Source: Pelagophyceae sp. CCMP2097
Taxonomy: Eukaryota; Sar; Pelagophyceae
Reading direction: 5' to 3'
Length of the DNA stretch: 22,501 nt
Assembly: GCA_026770575.1 (NCBI GenBank)
Contig: MU657204.1
Location: 156,315 to 178,815 of the forward strand
The notes under the pieces: generated by a model
Seen by the model: only the letters and a program-made list of their open reading frames with translations
Database searches by the model: none
Told to the model about the DNA's origin: nothing
Part shown: piece by piece, positions 1 to 9,900 of the stretch
Layout of the letters: each line of letters begins with the position of its first letter
How positions within the stretch are numbered: position 1 is the stretch's first letter
Made by a program: the position numbers and the translations under genes

Positions 1-601
1 TGACTTCGCCGGTGTGCCCCTCGAGCGTCGTCAGCACCGCGCCCGTCTCGGCGTCCCAGAGCTTTGCCGTCCCGTCGTCGCTCCTCATCGCGACGCGCTT
101 GCTGTCGAGCGAGAACGCGCAGCTCATGACTTCGCCGCCGTGCCCCTCGAGCGTCGCCTGCAGCGTGCCCGTCTCGGCGTCCCAGAGCTTCGCCGTGTGG
201 TCGGTGCTCGTCGTCACGATGCGCTTGCCGTCGGGCGAGAACGCGCAGCTCATGACGGAGACGATGTGCCCCTCGAGCGTCAGCTGCAGCGCGCCCGTCT
301 CGGCGTCCCAGATCCGCGCCGTGCCGTCGGTGCTCCCCGTGACGACGTGCGTGCCGTTGGGCGAGAACGCGCAGGTCATGATGGTGGTGGTGTGCCCCTT
401 GAAGATGGCGGTGCCCTTTGTGACGCGGTCCTGCCAGAGAATTTTCCGCAGCCGCGCCGCCACGGCGCGGCCATCTTGGCCGACGCGCTTCGTCACGAAG
501 AGCCCGTTTGCGGAGCCCGCCAGCCGCAGGATGGGCGTGCCCAGGTCGCTCCGGAAGAGCCAGAGGACTTGTGAGGCCCCGAGCGAGGCGCGCGGCTCCA
601 T
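1..601 (-). CDS. WD40-repeat protein, N-terminal part (runs off the left edge)
   Basis: Reading the minus strand from the ATG at 601-599 gives 200 uninterrupted codons to the window edge. Residues 1-66 form a leader that is not WD40 (it includes VLWLFRSDLG and AARLRKILWQDR). From about residue 67 come regular 42-residue WD40 units with GH dipeptides at about 69, 111, 153 and 195 and WD dipeptides at about 98, 140 and 182: three complete units and the start of a fourth. The units are also very similar at DNA level (126-bp period), which suggests recent tandem duplication or gene conversion. WD40 repeats fold into a beta-propeller scaffold for protein binding; the partner cannot be named. The leader is shared with the damaged copy near 21970-22116, which supports its being coding. 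The gene is divergent from CFAP57 across a gap of about 144 bp. The start is the first ATG in front of the shared leader; an upstream exon cannot be excluded. Confidence 0.8.
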   Translation of the reverse strand, partial: MEPRASLGASQVLWLFRSDLGTPILRLAGSANGLFVTKRVGQDGRAVAARLRKILWQDRVTKGTAIFKGHTTTIMTCAFSPNGTHVVTGSTDGTARIWDAETGALQLTLEGHIVSVMSCAFSPDGKRIVTTSTDHTAKLWDAETGTLQATLEGHGGEVMSCAFSLDSKRVAMRSDDGTAKLWDAETGAVLTTLEGHTGEV

Positions 602-745
602 CTCGCCCCCGGGCCGAGCCGGCTTCAATGATACAAAAGCACAAAAGCGGGTTTCCCAACGCTCGCCAAAACGTCTGAGCCCTTTTAACGGCAGCGGCTG
701 CCGACTAGCTAGCCGCACTGCCCGCTCGCGGCCTGGCGCGGGGCC
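602..745. promoter_or_regulatory. Short divergent intergenic region, putative bidirectional promoter
   Basis: Only about 144 bp separate the start codons of the left WD40 gene (minus strand) and CFAP57 (plus strand). The sequence has an A-rich patch around 628-650 (two ACAAAAGC motifs) between GC-rich flanks, and no clear TATA box. A shared promoter is inferred from geometry only. Confidence 0.4.
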
Positions 746-940
746 ATGAAGTCTGCGTGGTCGGTGGAGCCGCGCCATTGCTTCGGATCCGGGGCGGCGG
801 GGGTTGGCGTGACTTTGGACATGGAATACGCTTCCATTCCGGACGAGAACGGCAAGGAGTATGGGGCCAGCAAAGATTACCTCCTCCACTGCATCGGCCA
901 GCAAGTCGCCCTCACCCGGCGCGAAAACGGAGAAATCAAG
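746..940 (+). CDS. CFAP57: CFAP57 exon 1 (start codon, N-terminus)
   Basis: The ATG at 746 opens 65 codons ending before donor GTGCGG at 941. The segment PRHCFGS followed by DYLLHCIGQQVAL matches the first beta strands of CFAP57 in position and spacing. Joined in phase 0 to exon 2 it gives NGEIKFVTPKLRG, as expected for the family. Confidence 0.85.
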
Positions 941-3900
941 GTGCGGGGAAGTGCGCGGGCTTCTGCCATCGTCGTCGGACGCCCGCGCCTCGTCGGCGGA
1001 CGCCCGCGCCTCGTCGGCGGACGCCCTTTCTTAGTTCGTCACGCCAAAGCTGCGCGGCGTGCGCTGCGTCGTGGCGCTGGCGCTGGCGCCGACGCGCAGG
1101 CTCGTGGCCGTGAGCGAGACGCGCGGGTTGTCGCAGGCGCCGATGACTGTGCGTGTTCTTGCCGCGGCGCGTCTCGGCCCTGTTGCCGCGACGCGTCTTG
1201 GCCCTCTTGCCGGGGGCGGCCATCTCCGCGGGCGCGTGGGAAGCGACCGCGGGCGTCGAACGGACGCGAAGTCTCCTCTCTTTGGGACCGCCTCCCCTCG
1301 CGCACTGCCAGACGCAGGTTTCGCACGGCGCTCTTCGCGCCTCGGGTCGCGCGTCGGTTCACGTCCCGCCGAAACACGACAACGTCACGCACTGCATCTC
1401 CGTCTACTCGATCGCTTCCGGACTCCGAGTGCGTACAAAGGCCGCCGTCGACGCGGCGACGCGCGTTTGTAGGTGCACACGCTCTCCATGCCATCCGCGA
1501 ACCCTTCGCTCACACCTTTCGTCTGCGTCGCGTTCTCGCCTTGCGCGAAATGGATCGCGGCGGTCAACGGGCCGGCAACGCCTGACGGCGACGGGGAGAA
1601 GCTGACGCTCGCGCTGTGGAACGCGCTGGCCGGCGTCGAGCATCACACTTTGGCGATCGGCGGGAAGAGATACTTTGGGCTCTTGAGACTGGGGTTGCTC
1701 GAGGCGGGATCCAGCTTTGAGGCCGGCGCCGCGAGCCCGGACTCTTGCAACCAAGGGGCCTCCAAGGCACGTCGGTTGAAAACTCGCCCGCCGGCGCTGC
1801 GAGAGGCATTGCCAGCAGAGGGGGGCTCGAGAGACCGGGGCCCGCGAGACCATGGGGTCAAGCCACTCGATGCGGTCAAGCCACTCTTGAACGGGGCCCT
1901 CGAGAGACCGCGGCCTTTGACCGCGGCCCTCGCGAGACAGGGGCCTCGCGGCTGCGGCCTTGGAGACCCCCGCGACCGGGCTCTCGAACGAGGCCCTCGC
2001 GGCCGAGGCCCTCGAGAGACCGCGGCCTTTGAAAGACCGCGGCCCTCGAGAGACCGGGTTCTCGCGAGGGCGCTTTGAGACTCTCGAGGTCGGGGTCCCG
2101 CGTGGCCTTTGCCGGCTCTCGAGCCCGGGACCGTCCTATTCCGAGCCCATCCCTCGGGCCCATGGGAGGGCCGATGGAATGGCATCTATTGAGCGTCGAA
2201 AGAGGCTTTGAGAGAGAACGCCTCGTTCAAGATGCTCAAGGCCGAGGCCGATCGACCGACCTTTCGCTCCCGAGGCCTCTCGAAGGGCGCCCTCGTCGAG
2301 GCCCTCGCTCCAACGTACCTTTGCGGCTCGTTGGCGCTCCAACGTACCTTTGCGGCTCGTTTGGCGCCGGGCAGCATGCATTCGGCGGCGGAGCGCGGTT
2401 TGGAAGACGGCACGCGGTTCCGGTTTGATCGTCGCCATTATTTGCGAAAAGGGGCATATTTGCGCGTTTCCAAAGCCGTGCCCTCGGGTAGGTGGACAAG
2501 GAGGCCCTGGTGGCGTCTTCGCACATTTTGGGCGCCTCGGCGGTGACAAAAGTGTGCGCCTCGTTGGCCACCAACGGCAAGCTCTGCGTCACGACGTCGG
2601 GCCCGCAGCACTTTAAACTCTGGCTCCTCGCCGAGTCTGGTTTGGACCAGCGTCTGGAAATGACCAGCAGGAAAACCCGGACGTTCGGGGATTTATGAAT
2701 TCTGCCCTCCCCAGAGTCTTTCCGACGAGTTGTTCCCTCTAGGCCTCAAAGTCCAAGCGGTGCTGCCGTCGCCGCGAGAGCGCCTCGACGTCTTCGTGGA
2801 CCACGCCTGGGCGCTGCGCGCGGACGCGGCGGACAAAGGGAAGAAACGGGGTTCGGCCTTGCCAAACGACAAAGACCGACGCGTGGAAGACCGCGCCGGT
2901 GATGCTGAAACGGCACTCAAAGGACATTCCTGGCGGCAAGACGGCCACTTTGCGGCCGGGAGCCGTGCAGCAAGCGCGGCACGACCGGTTGCGAAGCATG
3001 TGTCCCAAAGGGTCGCCGGTTTGGAAGAACGACCCGCCTTCTTCGAGGTCGGGTTCGGGCCACGGCCAGACCCGCTCAAAGACGCGTCGACGCAAACGCG
3101 CAAAACCGGCAGACCCGACCCGCGGGTTGAAGGGCGAACCCGTCGCCGGTCCTGCCTCGGACGGTGCCTCGGATGGTCGCTTGGACGGCCCCGTGGACAA
3201 ATCCGTTGGACACTTCTCTTGACGGTCTTTCGACGGGCCCTCTGTGAGGGTCGCTTCGACGGCGGTTTCTCGACGGTCCCTTGGACGGCCACTCGGCCCC
3301 TCGACTGCGGCCCCTCTGCGACGTCCCTTGGGGCGGGCCCTCGGACGGGCCCTCGGGCAGGTCCCTCGGGCAGGTCCCCCGACTCTCAAACCATATGGCA
3401 CCCCCCCGACGAGGAGCCGTCAAGGGAGCCTGGAAGGGCCCTCTAGAGACCCTTGCGAGGAAACTTGCGCGGGGACGTGAACGGGCCCTTGAAAGAGGCC
3501 TTGCAAGTGACCCTGCAGAGGCCTTGCAGGGGCCCGTCCTTCCGGGCTCTTCAAGGGCCCTCGTGCGGTCTCTTCGCCGCCCTCTCTCCACTGCGCTTTG
3601 GACGGTCCCTCGAGACGCGCCCTCGACACGGTTGCTCGAGGCAGGCCTCTGAGACGAGGCTTCTCGAGGCGGGCCCAAAGAGCGACGGCCCTCGAAGAGA
3701 CGGCCCCTCGTACGGTCCTTTTGAGGCCGTTCTTTCGGAACGGGCCCAAAGACTCGGAGGCGGCCCGTCTCTCACAAAGGATCGGCGGGCCCTCTCGGTC
3801 CTTACGGAGTCCCTCCATACGGTCGTTTGAGACGGGCCATCGAGAGGCGGGCCCTCGAGACGGTCCCTAAACGGCCCCTTTGCACAAGGCCTCTCTATGT

Positions 3901-6900
3901 GGTCCCTCGAGACGAGCCCTCGAGACGGGCCGGTGAGACGAGCCCCCGAGACGGGCGGCTTCTCACGAGGCGAGGCGGCCTTTGAGAGGCGGTCTTTCTC
4001 TCAAGACAGACGCTCTCTCCGGCCCCTCTCTCCGGCCCCTCGTGGTCCTTCTGCAGCCCCTCTCTACACGGCTCCTCCGACGAACCCTCGAGACGGCCCC
4101 TCTCCAAGGACGGGCCCTCGTACGGTCCCGTCTCGAAACGGGCCCTCGCACGGGTTGCCTAGACGGACGGTCCACGGTTCCTGATGGATTCTTGGACAGC
4201 TTCTCACCCTCAAGGCGGGCCCCTCGAGACGGGCCCTCGGGAGACGGGTCCCTCGAAACGGGCAAGTGACCGCCAAAGTGGCCTTGCAGGGGCCCACGCG
4301 GAGAGCTTTTCAAGGGCCTTTGAAAGAGGCCTTGCAAGTAACCGCGCAGAGGCCTTGCAAGTGACCGCGAAAGAGGCCTTGCAGGGGCCCGCCCGGAGAG
4401 CTCCTTTCTCATTTGTACCGAACCCTCGGGTCGCGGGTTTGTCAAACGACCCGTCTTCGAAGGGTCGGGTTCGGGCCGCGGCCAGACCCACTCAAAGACG
4501 GGTCGGCCAAAACGCGCAAACCCAACAAACCCGACTCGCGGGTTGATGGGCAAACCCGAACATGTCGTTGCTCCTGAAGCGTGGCTGTCGCGGAGGCCGG
4601 TTTCTCGTTACGCGAGAGCCAGTGGGCGGCAGAGGCCTCACGCCGGGGGCGCGGGATGCGCGTCGGCGTGCTTTTGGAGCGGGAGGGACTTTTGGACGGA
4701 AATGCCCTTCGGAACGTGGCTTTGTTTCGATGCCCACTTTTGTCGTTGACGCGGCTTTGTTTCGATGCCCACTTTTGTCGTTGACGTGGCTTTCATCAGG
4801 TCCTCGTCGCTACCGGCGGCGCTCAGCACCGCCTCTCGCCCGAGGCGCGGAAAAGCGACGACGACTCGGTGGGGCGCGCTGGGGAAGCGGCGGTTTTGAT
4901 CTTTGACGCGCACGAGCCGGCGTCCAACCCGAAGCGCGGGGCGGGCCACCCGGAGCGTCGGGGCGCGAGGGGCACTCGGGCGTGCGCGGGTTGACGGGCA
5001 ATGCTAGGTGCGAACAACTCCCTTTTCTGGAGCTTTCGGCGACGTTCGCGGTGCAGCTGCCAAAGGGCGGCTGCTTGGAAGCTCTCGTGGCGCACGCGCG
5101 CGGGTTTGTGGTGGCCGGGAGCAACGGCTTCTTCGCCGCGTTTGAGCACCAAGACGACGCGAAGAATCCGTTGGAAACCCGCGTCGGAAACCCCGCTTTT
5201 GGAAAGAGGCGTTTTGAAAAAGTGGCGCGAACGAGGCAGGATACCGTACCGTGGAAGCTTGCATCCCCCGAGCGGCCTCGGAGGCTGGGGACACTGGGGG
5301 CGCTCGATCGCGCGAGCTGCGCCGACAGAAGCGGGACGTTGGATCCTGGGATGCTGCCCGGATGAGACCCTACGGGATATGGGCTCATGGGTGCGAGAGT
5401 GCCCCGTGCAAAACCATCCTCGCCCGGGTCTTTGAAGAGCGAGATCGACGGGCCCTGCCAAGGCCTCTTGGAGGGTCACTTGCAATGCCTCTACCAAGGG
5501 CCCTATCACGCTGCCACGCACGGTTCCTTGCAAGGGGCCCTTACAGGGCTCCTTCAAGGCTCCTCGCAAAGGGCCTTGACGAGTCCCTCGCACGGGCGCT
5601 CTGTGCGGGCCCTTTGACGGTCTGTTGCCTCTGACGGCCCCTCGTGCGGTCGGAAGGCGGGCCTCTCCTGCGCTCCCCTCGTACGGACCCTTGCCTCGGG
5701 GTGCCCTGCAAGGCCCTCGGTTGCACGGGGTCTCTTGCACGGCCCCAAAGAGGCCTCTGGGCGGTCCGTTCCAAGACGCCTTGTGGACGGCCCCTCGAAA
5801 GGTCCCTCGCAAGGCCTCTGCACGGTCGCTTGAAGTGCCCTTTGCAAGCTGCCGCGCACGGTTTTGCAAGGCACCCGCGTTTACAGGGCCCCTTCAAGGG
5901 CTCCTCGCAAAGGGCCTTGGCAAGTCCCTCGCAAGAGCCCTTGGGCCCCTCGCACGGGCGTGTTTCTGCCGAGGTGAAACTCCCCTGGAAACGCGGGTCC
6001 GAAGCAAGGCGCCTCGCCCGAAGCAAGGACCCGGACAAGGCCCCTTGCAAGGCGCCGAGCCGCGGTCTTCACAAGGCCCCTCGAAGAGGCCTCTGCTCGG
6101 CCGCTCCAACGGCTCCAAAGTTGGGTCCTCTGGGCGGGCCGTGGGAGCAGGGTCCCTCGCAAGGCCCTCCGCACGGCCCCTCGACGAGGGCCCTGGCACG
6201 GGTCGAAACGGGGCCCAATTCGGCGGCGGTTCCGCGCGGCCCGTCTTCTTTTCGAACCCCTCGCACGAGCCCGTGCGCGTCTGGGTCAGCCGTATGGGAT
6301 TCGACCAAGCCGTGCGGCGGCTCGGCACGCGAGCGAGGATCTGGTGCAGCGCAGGAGCCGCGAGCGGGGGCTCTTCCCGGATCCCTTTTGAGCACCATGA
6401 CGTATCTACGATCAGCGCACCCTCGTAGCTACGCCCCGATTCGGGCCTTCCACGTCGACCTCTGCGTTGCATCCGTCGGCGAGTCCAAGAGCCCGACGCG
6501 GCCCCATTGGTTGAAACTGGCCGTGTCGTCGAACGGCGACGCGGTCACAGTCCTCAGCGCCGGAAGAGCCGCCTACGCCTTTGCTCTGGGCAACGTCGAC
6601 ATGTTGACGGCGGATAGCGAAGGCGGGTTCTCGCAGCACTTCGAGAGGCAAGGCGGGGCCACCCACGAGTCCGCCATCCTGTCGCTCGACGTCTGCCTGC
6701 ACCGCCCCTTGATCTGCACCGTCGGCGCGGACGCGACTTTGAGGGTGTGGAACTACGAGCGGCGCAAGTGCGAAGTGGTGCGTCGGCCCTTTTGGGCAAA
6801 CGAGGCATCGCTTCATCCGCAAGGAAGGCTCCATCAGAAAGAGCGTCGCAATCATCTCTCGAGTGGTGCCAGGGGCGGCAACAGCAAGGCATCCAGGCCG

Positions 6901-9900
6901 GGGGCCTCGTGGCCGCAAGGCGGGATGGACCGTCGTCGTCGGCCAGCATGGCCCTCAAAGCGTTGTACAACCCGCTAGGTCGTCGACCTGACGGATAAGA
7001 AAGCGGACCGCGCCCTCGCCGGCTCCGCGGCGGCGCGGCAGGACCGCGCGCCTCGCTGCGTCGGCGTGCACCCGTCGGGGTTCCAACTCGCGGTGGGCTT
7101 TGGAGACGCGGTGCGGGTGTACTCGGTGCTCGTCGGATCTCTTCAAGTGATCCACGAAGTCCAAGCGCATTTGGCCCTCAAGGTGAGCTACGCGCACGGC
7201 GGCCACTGCTTCGCCGTGGCGGCGACGACGTCGATTGCGGCGTCTTTTGAAATCGCCGCTAAGGGCATTTTCGAAAAGGGCATTTTTGAAAATGTTTTTC
7301 GAAAGGACATTTTTGGAAAGGGCGTTTTTGGAAAGGGCGTTTTTGAAAAGGGCATTTTAAAAATGTTTTTGGAAAGGGCATTTTTGAAAATGTTTTTGGA
7401 AAGGGCGTTTTTGAAAAGGGCATTTTAAAAATGTTTTTGGAAAGGGCATTTTTGAAAAGGGCATTTCGACGGCCCCGTAGACGAAGCCGTTTTCATCGGT
7501 CACACGGCGGTCCTCGTCGTGCCTTGCAGGGCCCCGATTCCATGGACCCTCGTCTACGGCCCCTCGGCCCGTCGTCGAATTCGATGGGAGACGGAACCTC
7601 GACGAATTCGATGGCCGGTAGACGAGTCCGATTCGACGGACCTGAAGAGGGCCGTCGACTTTGGTCAGACGACGCCTGAAGATGCTCAAGACGGTCGGGT
7701 CCTCGAAGATGGCCCGCAGGCGGACCCCGAGGATGGCCTGGAGACGCACCTCTTCGACGAGCCATTCGACGGTCCCTTAGACGGTCCTCGAGCTTTCATA
7801 AGACGGTCTTTTCGACGACGCTTTTCGGCGGGCCTGCGATGGACCCGCGAAGAGCCTCGAATATGGTCCACGGCGGGCCTGAGATGGACCTGCGACGGAC
7901 CTGCGACGGATTCGACGGCCCCGATTCGAGCGTCGCTGGGCGGTCCTCGACGGCGCTTTTTCGACGGCGCCTCGTCGCCGTCTGCCCCTCGCCGTCGGGC
8001 CCTCGCCGCCGGTCGCTCGCTCTGGGTCCTTTTTGCGAAAGCCTCGGTGCTTACGTCTCGGTGCTTACGTCTCGACCGGTTGCCGCCGGTCCTCGCGCCC
8101 GCCCGCGCGCGCGCGGCTCTGGCGCTTCGAGGTCCATGGAAGGCCGCTTCTTAGGACCATTGCCGTCTACTCCAGCGTCACGATGGGTCTCATTTTCACC
8201 TTTTCCGGCCACATTTTACCCATCACCGACGTCGCATGGGCCGGCGACGACTTGAGCCTCTTCTCCGCCGCGCAAGACGGCCACGTCTACGGCTGGGATC
8301 TCGTAGACGGCGGGCGCGCGCACCGGCGCCCTTTACGCGAAAGCGACGCGAAAGCGACGGGTTTCAACGACGGGGCAACCAGGCGACGCTGGACTCGGGT
8401 CGGGGCCGCAGCCCAAGATTCAAACGTTTGTCGAATCCCGCCTTCAAAGGGCCCGGCCCGCTCAAAGGCGGGTTTGCCAAAACGCGCAAACCCGGCAAAC
8501 CCGACGCGCGGGTTGAAAAGCAAACCCGAACCCGTCGCCGCTCCCATCTCCGGCTCCTCGAGGCGGCCTCTCGAAACGACCCCTCGAGACGGCCCCTCGA
8601 GACGGCCCCTCGAGACGGCCCCTCGAAACGGCCCCTCGAGGCGACCCTTCGGGACGACCCCCGGAGACGGCCATTCGAAACGGCGCCTTGAGACGGCCCC
8701 CGGAGACGGCCATTCGAAACGGCGCCGTAAGACGGCCCCTCGAGACGGAGGCGGCTTCTCGAGACGGCTTCTTGAGACGGCGCTTCGAGACGGCACCTCG
8801 AGACGGCCCCGCGAGACGGTCCTTTCGACGGCCATTCGAAACGGCGCCTTGAGATGGCCCCTCGAGAGGCTCGAACGGTCTCTCGGATTGTCGCTTGGGC
8901 GGTCCTTTGGACACTTCCTTTGGACAGTTTCAGCGAGGGTCCCTCTACCGTCTACCAGTCGCTTTGATTGGCGGCCACTCGAGGGTCCCTTTTCGAGGGG
9001 CCTTGTCGAGGGGCTTTTTCGAGGCGCCATCTCGAGGCACCGCCTCGAGGCAGGCGAGAGGCCGTTTCAAGCGTCGGAGTGGGGAAGTCTGGAAGCGCCC
9101 GCTGGGAGCGCCGTCGAGACGGGGCCTTGTCAAGGCGCCGTCGGCAGGGCTGCCTCGAAGGGCTGTCGGCAGGGACCGTTTCGAGGTGCCGTTTCGAGGG
9201 TCCGGCAAGAGGGGCCGAATCGACTCGCCTTTTCAAAGGGCCGTCGAAAGAGGCCGTCGAGACGGCGCCGTCTCTCAGACCGTCTCGAGTGGCCCTCGAA
9301 CAAGGCCCTCGACCAAGGCCCTCGATCAAGGCCCTCGATCAAGGCTGTCTCAAGGCGCCGTTTCGAGTGGCCTTTTCGAGGGGCCTTTTCGAGGGGCCGC
9401 TTCGAAAAGTCGCCAAGAAGAGCCCGTCTAAAGGCGCCGTCCCGAGGCGCCGTCTCGAGGCATCTTCTCGACGGGCCTCCCGAAGGGACCGTCTCAAAAG
9501 GCCGCCTCAAGGGGCCTTTTCGAGGGGCCTTTTCGAGACGGCGCCGTCTCAAGGTGCCTTCTCGAGAGGCTGTCAGGGCCCCTGCGAGGAGCTGTGAGGA
9601 CCCGAAGACGAGCCTCTTGGAACCGTGCGCGGCGGGCTTTTCAAGGGCCCTTCAAGGAGACCCTGCGAGCGACCGCGTTCAGGCCGGGCAAGTGCCCGTC
9701 AAAGAGGTCGAGCAGACTGTCAAACACCCCGTGGCGGCGCCGTACAGCCAGGAGCAGGGGCGGCGTATTCGGGTCGGGCTGCTCAATTTGTGCCGCACCT
9801 CACGGGTCGCGGCTTTGTCGAACGACGCGTCTTGGAGAGGTTTTGGCCGCGGCCAGACGGGTCTGCGGGTCGGCCCAAACGCGCAAACGCAGCAAACCCC

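Larger units (their letters stand above)
2838..4799 (+). repeat. Intron 6: long repeat-filled intron
   Basis: This 1962-nt intron holds no exon I can support. It contains two copies of interspersed element B (about 3001-3150 and 4409-4577). Between them, 3180-4400, lies a dense mosaic of CCTCGAGACGGGCCC-like and CCTTGCAAG-type palindromic units. A 35-bp duplication sits just before the acceptor TTCATCAG. The base composition makes stops rare in all six frames. Confidence 0.8.

Noticed and set aside
12..749. 245-codon plus-strand frame at the left edge
   Set aside because: It is the antisense shadow of the minus-strand WD40 repeats, whose unit structure is unmistakable.
4823..5869. 348-codon minus-strand frame across exons 7-8
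   Set aside because: Antisense to well-supported exons and repeat; no recognisable domain.
5644..6978. 444-codon plus-strand reading frame
   Set aside because: The 5' part is palindromic intron 8 repeat. Only 6429-6777 (exon 9) is coding in this frame; the homology begins at the acceptor.
8575..8880. CRISPR-like regular array
   Set aside because: Units are contiguous 14-bp tandems without unique spacers, inside a spliceosomal intron of a eukaryotic gene.
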